The position numbers were made by a program, and so were the translations under genes. From assembly GCA_027047735.1 (NCBI GenBank), contig JALTUD010000220.1, forward strand, positions 1-6,783: a DNA stretch of 6,783 nt, read 5' to 3'. A model generated the notes under the pieces. That model did not search any database. It was not told the DNA's origin and saw only the letters and a list, made by a program, of their open reading frames with translations. The stretch is from Flavobacteriales bacterium. GTDB lineage: Bacteria; Bacteroidota; Bacteroidia; Flavobacteriales_D; Parvicellaceae. Position 1 is the stretch's first letter. The number at the start of each line of letters is the position of its first letter. Below, piece by piece: positions 1 to 6,076 of the stretch.

Positions 1-1
1 A

Positions 2-1624
2 TTTGAAATAACACAAGATTTAGAGAATACTAAAGCGAAGTACAAAATATCAAAAACCAAATACCAAAATCAAAAAACTAAAGTATTAGGTTTGAATAAC
101 GATAAAAAAGAGATTCTTAATGAATTAACTATTATTAAAAGTAGTAAACCAAACTTCTTCACTTATTGGTTCAATAAAAACAAAAGAAATACTTATAAAA
201 AGACTTTAGAGATAGCTCAAAACACTTACATTCAGATTTCAGAAAAATTGAATGTAGAAAATCCAATTTTATTAAAAAACGAATCTGACTTTAAACGATT
301 AGAAACATTATTTAAAAAGCAAGAAAATGAAAAATCAAATTTGACAAATCAGTTAGAAAAATTAACTACTCTAACTAATAATGCAAGATTTGAATTAGAA
401 GGCAACTACGCAGATACAAGTTATTGGAAAAATATAGAATCTAAAAAATCTCAAGAATCTTGTCCTTGGTATTCTGTGAAATTAAAAAAATTACAATCCG
501 AATTATTTATTATTTCATTGAAATTAAACGAAGTTTTTATACTTACTGCAAATGCAACTTCAAGTAGAATTTCAACAACGCTTGCTGGCTTTTTTGAGTA
601 TTTAAAAGGGGGTACTTCGGCTTCAGAAAAGGAAATAAAAGGAATGTGGAATACATTTTTTCTTGTAATTCCTGTTATTTCTTCAACTTTTGCTTCCATA
701 CAAACAATGTTTAAAGATTTGGGTAAGGAAGATATACCTTGGTTATTTATTGATGAAGCAGGACAAGCAATTCCACAAGCTGCCGCAGGTTCAATATGGC
801 GTTCTAAAAGAGTTTGTATTGTTGGCGACCCATTTCAAATAGAACCAGTAGTAACTATTCCTAATTCTATCACAGATAATATTGGTAATTATTTTGATTT
901 AGGTAAAGACAATATTAGTACTGAACTTTCGGTACAATCAATGGCAGATAGAATTAATCCGTTAGGCTCTTACTTAACAATAAATAGCAAAGAAGAATGG
1001 ATTGGGATTCCATTAAGGGTTCACAGAAGATGTATAAGTCCTATGTTTGAAATATCAAATAACATTGCATACGATAATACTATGTATTGTTCTACTGCCC
1101 CCCCCAAAAGTATTAACGTGAATTTCAAAACATCATTTATACATTGTAAAGGAATTGTTGAAGGAAGACACTTCGTTCAAAAACAAGCTGAAAAGATTAA
1201 AGATATTTTAATTGATGAAATTAATTTTTCTAAAGATTTACCTGATATTTTTGTCATCACTCCGTTCAGTCAAATAAGTTATTCGCTAAATTCTTTTCTT
1301 TTTAAGCATTTAATAAATGAAGTTAAGAGATACAAAGAGATAGATAGTAAAGAAATGGGAGAATGGTTAAAAAGCCATATTGGAACTGTTCATACTTTTC
1401 AAGGAAAACAAGCTGAAGGTGTGATTTTATGTTTAGGATTAGACGAAACAACTAAAGGAGCAGCAAATTGGGCTTCGCAAAAACCAAATTTATTAAATGT
1501 TGCTATAACAAGAGCTAAATACAGGTTCATTGCTGTTGGTGATAAAGAAATATGGCTGAAACAAGCTTACTTTAATCAATTAAATAAACTTGATGAAGAA
1601 ACACGAATGCACAACAATGGCTAA
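2..1624 (+). CDS. C-terminal part of a superfamily 1 (DNA2/UPF1-like) helicase, 5' end outside window
   Basis: The frame is open from base 2 to the TAA at 1622-1624, so the gene begins upstream of the window. A TTG at 92 is the first start-like codon but is internal, and positions below count it as residue 1. Visible SF1 motifs are DEAG (221-224, Walker B/motif II), GDPFQIEPV (245-253, motif III), the HRRC region (311-314), VITPF (388-392), HTFQGKQAEG (434-443, motif V) and NVAITRAK (469-476, motif VI). Residues about 65-100 are rich in K, E, L and Q and look coiled-coil. The Walker A lysine motif is not present and should lie in the missing N-terminal part. The family uses ATP to translocate on or unwind nucleic acid; in bacteria such large AAA_11/AAA_12 proteins are often accessory or defence-linked, but no partner is visible here. 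By eye the gene is more AT-rich than its neighbours, contains a C8 run (1098-1105), and its last codons lie in a foldback element. The family call is secure; the biological role is not. Confidence 0.9.
   Translation, partial: FEITQDLENTKAKYKISKTKYQNQKTKVLGLNNDKKEILNELTIIKSSKPNFFTYWFNKNKRNTYKKTLEIAQNTYIQISEKLNVENPILLKNESDFKRLETLFKKQENEKSNLTNQLEKLTTLTNNARFELEGNYADTSYWKNIESKKSQESCPWYSVKLKKLQSELFIISLKLNEVFILTANATSSRISTTLAGFFEYLKGGTSASEKEIKGMWNTFFLVIPVISSTFASIQTMFKDLGKEDIPWLFIDEAGQAIPQAAAGSIWRSKRVCIVGDPFQIEPVVTIPNSITDNIGNYFDLGKDNISTELSVQSMADRINPLGSYLTINSKEEWIGIPLRVHRRCISPMFEISNNIAYDNTMYCSTAPPKSINVNFKTSFIHCKGIVEGRHFVQKQAEKIKDILIDEINFSKDLPDIFVITPFSQISYSLNSFLFKHLINEVKRYKEIDSKEMGEWLKSHIGTVHTFQGKQAEGVILCLGLDETTKGAANWASQKPNLLNVAITRAKYRFIAVGDKEIWLKQAYFNQLNKLDEETRMHNNG
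1098..1105 (+). repeat. Run of eight C inside the helicase gene
   Basis: Eight consecutive C residues follow a G in codons for Ala-Pro-Pro at about residues 336-338 of the helicase fragment. The surrounding gene is very AT-rich, and no other C or G run of this length occurs in the window. The run lies upstream of motifs V and VI, so a one-base slip would shift the frame before the ATPase core is complete. Phase variation is inference; the length is at the low end for known slippage tracts. Confidence 0.9.
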
Positions 1625-1802
1625 AATTCATTTGGAGTGAAGAGGTAAGCCGAAAGAGAAGAGCTTTTAATAAAGTCCGCTAAAAGTAAATTTTAATGTT
1701 TAAAATGATAAAAATTAAAAATAAAATTATTACTTTTAACTCAGTAATAAACCGAAAGTTCAGTGCTTTGAAACCCCAAACAAAATCTTAGCCTAACCGT
1801 TG
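1612..1802. repeat. 191-bp foldback element with imperfect terminal inverted repeats (MITE-like, attC-like or structured RNA)
   Basis: The ends are CAAC (1612-1615) and GTTG (1799-1802). Inside them, separated by unpaired spacers of 3 and 5 bases, GGCTAA (1619-1624) pairs with TTAGCC (1788-1793). The pairing continues imperfectly through 1638 against 1773, with about 16 of 20 columns matching plus one gap. Further in, 1653-1667 can partly pair with 1755-1769, and 1681-1689 pairs perfectly with 1730-1738. A 7-bp hairpin with a TGT loop sits at 1690-1706. Thus almost the whole segment can fold as one long interrupted hairpin. The motif CCGAAAG-N3-AG-N-GCTTT also occurs twice in direct orientation (1650-1667 and 1752-1769). 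The element begins within the last codons of the helicase and supplies its stop codon. No transposase or integrase is seen. What it is remains open. Confidence 0.65.
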
Positions 1803-1886
1803 ATATATCTATTCAATCTACTATATACACCTTAAACCTTAAATAAATGGCACAATTTTTTCTTAGCAAGGAAAAGAACACCAAAA

Positions 1887-1903
1887 ACAATCATCAAGAT
1901 TGT
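1887..1903. other. Small hairpin upstream of lolA
   Basis: ACAATC (1887-1892) and GATTGT (1898-1903) form a 6-bp stem with the loop ATCAA. It is flanked by A on the left and followed by ATTTTAA on the right. It lies 18 bases before the chosen lolA start. It could be a weak terminator for read-through from upstream or chance pairing in AT-rich DNA. Confidence 0.25.
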
Positions 1904-1921
1904 ATTTTAAAACAAACTATT

Positions 1922-2566
1922 ATGAAACAATTCAGTTTATTACTTATAGGAATACTGGTAACTATGGGAATATTTGCCCAAAAAGATGAGTACCAAGAAC
2001 GAGACGAAGAAGCCAAAGTAATTTTGGACAAACTCGGCAAAGAATTAAAAGGGTATAAAACAATGGTTATCGATTTTAAACTAACCATCAAAAGTTCTGA
2101 CCTAAACGAAACGCATACAGGAAAAGCCTATACCAAAGGCGATAAATTCTTCTACACAACAGAAGAACGAGATGTATATAGCGACGGAGAATCCGTTTGG
2201 ACTTACGTAAAAGAAGACGATGAGTGTTACATCGATGCCGTCGAAGACTTAGACGGAGGAATAAACCCAAGCGAAATTATGACGATTTGGGATAAAAACT
2301 TCAAATATAAATACTTCGGTAAAAAAGACGGTATTACAGAAATTAGATTGTACCCGACTAACCCGAAAGAAAGTAAATACCACACCGTAATCCTAAAAAT
2401 AGACGAAGCCAAGAACCAACTCAAGAAAATCACTATAAAAACAAAAGATGCGGTTACCATTCAATTCAAAATTGAAAAAATAACACCGAATGTAAGTATC
2501 AGCGACAACAAATTTGAATGGGTAAAATCAAAACATCCGAACGTGGAAGAAATTGATAACCGTTGA
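1922..2566 (+). CDS. lolA: LolA-like periplasmic outer-membrane lipoprotein carrier
   Basis: The 214-residue product starts with a clear signal peptide (MKQFSLLLIGILVTMGIFAQ), so it is exported to the periplasm. The mature part matches the LolA pattern of an amphipathic start (about 28-45, with ILDKLGKELKGYKTMVIDF) followed by alternating beta strands. These include KGDKFFYTT, SDGESVWTYVKEDDECYI and a late VTIQFKIEKITPNVSISDNKFEW segment that forms the closing strands of the half-barrel. LolA receives lipoproteins from the LolCDE exporter at the inner membrane and delivers them to the outer membrane. An ATG at 1847 would add 25 hydrophilic residues before the signal peptide, so 1922 is preferred. 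No clear Shine-Dalgarno sequence is present, as is usual in Bacteroidota. The gene is followed at once by a strong terminator, so it ends its transcription unit. I see no matching promoter box upstream. Length fits the family. Confidence 0.85.
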   Translation: MKQFSLLLIGILVTMGIFAQKDEYQERDEEAKVILDKLGKELKGYKTMVIDFKLTIKSSDLNETHTGKAYTKGDKFFYTTEERDVYSDGESVWTYVKEDDECYIDAVEDLDGGINPSEIMTIWDKNFKYKYFGKKDGITEIRLYPTNPKESKYHTVILKIDEAKNQLKKITIKTKDAVTIQFKIEKITPNVSISDNKFEWVKSKHPNVEEIDNR

Positions 2567-2580
2567 TTGAAGACACTATA

Positions 2581-2632
2581 AAAAAGAAAACCCCAATCCT
2601 TAACATTTGTTAGAGATTGGGGTTTTCTTTTT
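2581..2632 (+). terminator. Strong hairpin terminator after lolA
   Basis: An 18-bp perfect stem pairs 2581-2598 with 2615-2632, centred on CCCCAATC/GATTGGGG. It has a 16-base loop in which TAAC (2601-2604) can pair with GTTA (2609-2612). The right arm ends in a run of T and the left arm begins with A, so it could act on both strands. It starts 14 bases after the lolA stop codon. Confidence 0.9.
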
Positions 2633-2644
2633 TTGTTATATTTG
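2617..2644 (+). promoter_or_regulatory. Bacteroidota-type promoter for the TolC-family gene
   Basis: TATATTTG at 2637-2644 fits the Bacteroidota -7 consensus TAnnTTTG. A TTG at 2617-2619 lies 17 bp upstream, a fitting -33 position. The -33 element lies inside the right arm of the lolA terminator. The box is about 50 bp before the ATG at 2696, leaving a leader of roughly 45 bases that ends in an A-rich tract. Confidence 0.6.
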
Positions 2645-2695
2645 TCGTTCATCATAATAGCATCAACTACGCAAGCAGTATAAAAAAAAAGAAAA

Positions 2696-3892
2696 ATGAA
2701 AAATATAACAACCGCTTTAATAACTATTCTTTCAATCCCATCTTTGTTTGCACAAGAAACCATCTCGTTAGACCAAGCAATAAAAACAGCCTTGGAAGTT
2801 CACCCCAAGATAAAAATGGCAAACTTGTCTATGGAGCGAGAAACCGCTCAAGGAAAAGCTAACAGAGGATTGGATAAAACATCGATTGATTTTAGCAGAG
2901 GACAATTGAATACTTATTACAAAAAAGATTATCAACTGTATATCAACCAGAGTTTTAAGTTTCCTACCTATTACAAAAACACAAAAAATTACACCAATGA
3001 AGCGGTGAAATTAAAACAGCTTGAAAGTGAACTTACAAAAAACGAGATTATCTATGAAGTAGCCGGTACTTACTACACCTTGCTAAACCTGCAAGATCAA
3101 ATAAAAATAACGGAAGAATTACAAGTACTTACCCAAGAAGCTCTGAAAATAGAACAAAACAAACTACAAAAAGGAGAAAGCAGTGCCATAAGAAGCGAAA
3201 ATCGAAAAATGGAGTTGTATCAAATTGAAAATGAAATCTTTAATTTGAAACAAAAATACACTACTTCGTTACAATACCTTGGTTCTCTGACCGGCAACAC
3301 CTCTCCTATTGCTATTGAATATACGCCTTTTTTTCAAGAAAAAGAAGAAGTCCAATCCATTGACACCGCATCACTTCCATTAATTGCCTATCAACAACAA
3401 CAAATCGAACTTAGCGAAGCTCAGGTGAAAGCAACAAAATCAGCGACTTTACCGGAGTGGTATGCCGGCTATTTTAATCAAACTATAAATGATGAGGGTA
3501 CAAAAGCTCTCAACGGATTTAATTTAGGTTTACAGATTCCTCTCTTTTATTCCAAACAAAAAAACCAAATAAAAGCGGCTCGATTAGACGCTGCAATAAA
3601 AGAAGAAGAATTAAACGCACAAAAAATAACTCTTGAACAACAAATAAACAGACAGAGGCAATACGTAAGCATAGCACAAAACAGTATGACGGCATATCAA
3701 CAAAAAATATTACCCGTGGCTGATAACCTGCGTAAATTATATAAATCGTCATCTGATAAAGGAGAACTTTCCGCTTTAGAATATCTCGCTTCGGAAATCA
3801 AATACTTGAACCTGAAGAAAGAATACGCACAAAAACTATTGGATTACAACCTTGCTGTTTTACAACTTAAAGTCTTAACAGGAAAACTGTAA
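2696..3892 (+). CDS. TolC-family (CzcC/CusC-like) outer-membrane efflux protein
   Basis: The 398-residue product begins with a signal peptide (MKNITTALITILSIPSLFAQ) directly followed by ISLDQAIKTALEVHPKIK, the typical opening of outer-membrane efflux proteins. Two long helical, coiled-coil-prone parts are visible: about 95-195 (LESELTKNEIIYEVAGTYY onward) and about 285-390 (AARLDAAIKEEELNAQK onward). They alternate with strand segments such as NGFNLGLQIPLFY, giving the duplicated helix-strand plan of TolC trimers. The FKFPTYY stretch near residue 85 resembles the CzcC-like modules of Bacteroidota metal pumps; that assignment is inference. It would form the outer-membrane exit duct of a tripartite pump, but neither an RND pump nor an adaptor gene is in the window. 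At 398 residues it is slightly short for the family but looks complete. The start is preceded by an A-rich leader. The next gene follows after 11 bp, suggesting co-transcription. Confidence 0.85.
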   Translation: MKNITTALITILSIPSLFAQETISLDQAIKTALEVHPKIKMANLSMERETAQGKANRGLDKTSIDFSRGQLNTYYKKDYQLYINQSFKFPTYYKNTKNYTNEAVKLKQLESELTKNEIIYEVAGTYYTLLNLQDQIKITEELQVLTQEALKIEQNKLQKGESSAIRSENRKMELYQIENEIFNLKQKYTTSLQYLGSLTGNTSPIAIEYTPFFQEKEEVQSIDTASLPLIAYQQQQIELSEAQVKATKSATLPEWYAGYFNQTINDEGTKALNGFNLGLQIPLFYSKQKNQIKAARLDAAIKEEELNAQKITLEQQINRQRQYVSIAQNSMTAYQQKILPVADNLRKLYKSSSDKGELSALEYLASEIKYLNLKKEYAQKLLDYNLAVLQLKVLTGKL

Positions 3893-3903
3893 TCAGTGAG
3901 CCG

Positions 3904-4359
3904 ATGAGAAAACTAAATTTACCGAAATATCCTTTTTCCGTACGGAGGCAAGACGACCGCTTATTTATTTTTGATGAATTTCGCAAAAAGTGGCTTGTCC
4001 TCACCCCCGAAGAATGGGTACGACAACATTTGTTGATGTTTCTTACGCGACAAAAAGGTTATCCTGTTTCTCTTATTGCCATAGAAAAACAAGTAAAGGT
4101 AAATCAACAGCCACAACGTTTTGACGCGGTTATTTATACGCCAAACGGAACTCCTTTGGCAATTATTGAATGTAAAGCCGCCAATGTTCCCATCAATGAA
4201 GATACAATCAACCAAATTCTTAGATATAATGCCGTTATACAAGCCCCTTTTCTAATATTAAGCAACGGTTTGGATACTTATTGTGCAGAGGTAAATTTCG
4301 AGGAACGTTCGTTCTCTTTTTTAGAGGATATTCCTGCGTATAAGCAAAATTTAGTATAG
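3904..4359 (+). CDS. Stand-alone HsdR-N-terminal-like (PD-(D/E)XK fold) protein, 151 aa
   Basis: The product resembles the N-terminal nuclease domain of type I restriction HsdR subunits, without helicase or specificity parts. Motif candidates are E61, D74 (in RFDAVIY), the E89-C-K91 pair (in AIIECKA), Q104 and Y108 (in INQILRYN), followed by the strand PFLILSNG. This is the expected D-(E)XK order with the HsdR-type Q...RYN motif, so the active site appears intact. Such short proteins are common and conserved in Bacteroidota, and I know of no proven function for them. A role in DNA cleavage or repair is only inferred from the fold. There is no hsdM or hsdS nearby, so this is not a type I restriction system. 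The gene starts 11 bp after the TolC-family gene and ends before a terminator, so the two probably form one unit. ATG 3904 is the only sensible start near the previous stop. Confidence 0.8.
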   Translation: MRKLNLPKYPFSVRRQDDRLFIFDEFRKKWLVLTPEEWVRQHLLMFLTRQKGYPVSLIAIEKQVKVNQQPQRFDAVIYTPNGTPLAIIECKAANVPINEDTINQILRYNAVIQAPFLILSNGLDTYCAEVNFEERSFSFLEDIPAYKQNLV

Positions 4360-4396
4360 AAAGCTTATTCGTAATTGTTTGTAACTGAATTACAAC

Positions 4397-4427
4397 AAAA
4401 AAAGGAGCTTATAAGCTCCTTTTTTTT
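4397..4427. terminator. Bidirectional palindromic terminator between convergent genes
   Basis: AAGGAGCTTATAAGCTCCTT (4402-4421) is a perfect palindrome, extended by A on the left (from 4397) and T on the right (to 4427). The A run and T run make it competent in both directions. It lies between the HsdR-N-like gene (ends 4359) and porV (ends 4445 on the minus strand), so it can serve both. Confidence 0.9.
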
Positions 4428-4444
4428 GTGAGTTCTATTTAAAC

Positions 4445-5719
4445 TTACGAATCACTTTTATCGGTTTTTTCGCCAAAATTAAAACCTAAACTAAAACGTA
4501 TAGTGTTGGCTATTGGGCTTTGTTGAGTTAGTGAAACCAAATAAGACATATCTAATTGGAATACTTGGTAACGAATACCTAAGCCCATAGAAACAAACTG
4601 TCTGTTACCTTTTGTCGGTGCTTCGTAGAAATAACCTGCTCTTGCAGCAAAAACGTTATTGTATAGGTACTCTCCCCCAACCGAAATATTAACTTCAGAA
4701 AGTTCTTCTTTGAATTTACTTCCTTTTTTTACCCCTACTGTATTTCCGTTATCGTCTTTTATTACTACACCCGGAGCATCCGAGAAAGAACCGAAAATAC
4801 CTGAAGCAACCCCCACATTGGTACTTCTTCCTGAAAAAACAATCGGATTGTTTTCGTTATCGTAAACTACTTGACCGTTTACGGTTTTATAAACAGGCGA
4901 AGTTGGCACTAACAGCTTATTAAAATCTAAAGCCAAAGTAAACTTGTTATAATCATCAATTTGTGTATTTAAAGCTGTACCTAAACGCATATTCGTTGGT
5001 ATAAAATCTCTTTGAGCTCCGTTGGTGTAAGCCATTTTAGAACCGATATTAGAAATATTTAAACCTGCTGAAATGGTTGATTTACGTTGAGCTAAATCAA
5101 ATTCATTGGAAGTGTAATATCCCGAAACGTCAGCAGCAATAGATTGACCTGCTTTTGTAGCCGCTCCCTGAACAACAGTTCCACCTGTTAAGTTTGAATT
5201 AATGTATCTACCGGCTAATCCTATTGAGAAATTTTCACTCAATTTACGTGCATACGCTGCATCTATGGCAAACTCATTGGGGTTATAATCACGAATAACA
5301 CCACCTGTTTGGTCTGTAAATGTGATATTTCCCAAAGAAAAATAACGTAATGATGCCGCTACGGTCGAAAATTTATCTATTCGTTTGTACCCGGAAACAT
5401 ACATCAAATTAATGTCGTTTACCAAACGTCTTAACCAAGGAGAATAAGACATAGAAAAACCTGCTTTGTTTTTTACAAAGGCAATTTTTGACGGATTCCA
5501 ATGGATAGAATTTGCATCGGGACTGATTGCCACACCTGCATCTCCCATTGCACCTGAACGGGAATCGGGTGTAATTAACAAAAATGGAACGGCAGTAGTA
5601 ATCGTGTTGATTTGCTTCCCTGATAAATTCTGCGTTGAAATAGATTGTGCGTCAGCTTGACTTGTAGCTAAAAGCGAGGCACCTAGCAAAAAAGAAGATA
5701 TTTTATTCTGTAAATTCAT
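4445..5719 (-). CDS. porV: PorV, type IX secretion system outer-membrane protein
   Basis: The 424-residue product starts with a signal peptide (MNLQNKISSFLLGASLLATSQADA). It then carries the hallmark PorV region at about 43-80, with VPFLLITPDSRSGAMGDAGVA and SPDANSIHWNPSKIAF. The rest is a series of FadL-like beta strands with aromatic-flanked turns, such as FSMSYSPWL, VAASLRYFSLG, FSIGLAGRYI and AARAGYFYEAP. It closes with the strand TIRFSLGFNFGE near the C-terminus. PorV is a 14-stranded outer-membrane barrel that binds type IX cargo and shuttles it from the translocon to the attachment complex or to the protease PorU. In many flavobacteria porU lies next to porV; here porV stands alone, with 567 bp of structured non-coding DNA upstream. 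A promoter box fits 22 bp before the ATG. The identification is firm; the length is close to that of other flavobacterial PorV proteins. Confidence 0.93.
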   Translation of the reverse strand: MNLQNKISSFLLGASLLATSQADAQSISTQNLSGKQINTITTAVPFLLITPDSRSGAMGDAGVAISPDANSIHWNPSKIAFVKNKAGFSMSYSPWLRRLVNDINLMYVSGYKRIDKFSTVAASLRYFSLGNITFTDQTGGVIRDYNPNEFAIDAAYARKLSENFSIGLAGRYINSNLTGGTVVQGAATKAGQSIAADVSGYYTSNEFDLAQRKSTISAGLNISNIGSKMAYTNGAQRDFIPTNMRLGTALNTQIDDYNKFTLALDFNKLLVPTSPVYKTVNGQVVYDNENNPIVFSGRSTNVGVASGIFGSFSDAPGVVIKDDNGNTVGVKKGSKFKEELSEVNISVGGEYLYNNVFAARAGYFYEAPTKGNRQFVSMGLGIRYQVFQLDMSYLVSLTQQSPIANTIRFSLGFNFGEKTDKSDS

Positions 5720-5741
5720 GTTTAGTATAACTTATGAAAAA

Positions 5742-5749
5742 CAAATATA
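5742..5749 (-). promoter_or_regulatory. Probable -7 box of the porV promoter
   Basis: Read on the minus strand this is TATATTTG, a full match to the Bacteroidota TAnnTTTG box, ending 22 bases before the porV ATG. No good -33 TTG is seen at the usual distance, so the promoter may be weak or activator-dependent. Confidence 0.5.
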
Positions 5750-5905
5750 CGCAAAACTTATTTTTATATTGTACAGCACGTCGTTTTTTTTGAAAAGAAG
5801 TGTTGATTTATTTTTGTATGAGCAAGAAATATACACAGACTTCCATTATATAGTCCAACGTACCAGAATACTAAACTCCGTTTTCTTCTCGCTCATTTTC
5901 TCCGC

Positions 5906-5926
5906 GTTAGGGATCGTATCCCTAAC
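5906..5926. repeat. Perfect 9-bp hairpin GTTAGGGAT-CGT-ATCCCTAAC
   Basis: GTTAGGGAT (5906-5914) and ATCCCTAAC (5918-5926) pair perfectly around a CGT loop. CGC (5903-5905) and GCG (5929-5931) can extend the stem across a two-base bulge. It has no T tail, so it is not an obvious terminator. Its right arm is also the left end of the long palindrome, and the same nonamer recurs at 6068-6076. Confidence 0.85.
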
Positions 5927-6076
5927 ATGCGTAAAATTGAAGATATAAAGTATTTTTGGATTCCTTATCCATCTTCATAAAAATTTTCCATAGCGGGTGC
6001 TATGCAAAAATTTTCTTCATCGTCTAAGAAAACCAAAATTCACTTTCTAAACTTCAATTTCACACACGTTAGGGAT
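5918..6076. repeat. 159-bp imperfect palindrome with GGGT loop
   Basis: The left arm 5918-5994 and right arm 5999-6076 are reverse complements at roughly 72% by hand alignment, around the loop GGGT (5995-5998). The outer 25 bp match at 22 positions (ATCCCTAAC at one end, GTTAGGGAT at the other). The inner 16 bp match at 14 and end in CATAGC/GCTATG. The middle is weaker, and the left arm there can form its own hairpin (TGAAGAT 5938-5944 with ATCTTCA 5971-5977). All three outer mismatches would be G-U wobbles in a minus-strand RNA but A-C mismatches in a plus-strand RNA. This suggests a transcribed or single-stranded minus-strand structure; its nature is unknown. Confidence 0.75.

Noticed and set aside
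92..94. TTG as the true start of the helicase gene
   Set aside because: The frame stays open upstream to the window edge, and the Walker A domain expected in this family is missing, so the start must lie further left.
451..699. 82-residue open frame on the minus strand inside the helicase gene
   Set aside because: Shadow of the motif-bearing helicase frame; no family resemblance.
1847..1921. Upstream ATG giving a 239-residue LolA
   Set aside because: It would place 25 hydrophilic residues before a standard signal peptide; the ATG at 1922 gives the normal protein.
3904..4359. Type I restriction-modification locus
   Set aside because: The product has only the HsdR N-terminal-like domain; there is no helicase part, methylase or specificity subunit nearby.
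5790..5854. TATTTTTG box (5809-5816) with an 11-codon frame just after it (5819-5854)
   Set aside because: The ATG is only 2 bases after the -7 box, which is too close for a normal leader, and the TTG spacing upstream is 16 bp. It could be a promoter for an RNA running right, but evidence is thin.
5718..5948. 76-residue open frame on + overlapping the porV start
   Set aside because: It begins within the porV start codon, shows no recognisable family, and ends inside the palindromic region; likely chance.
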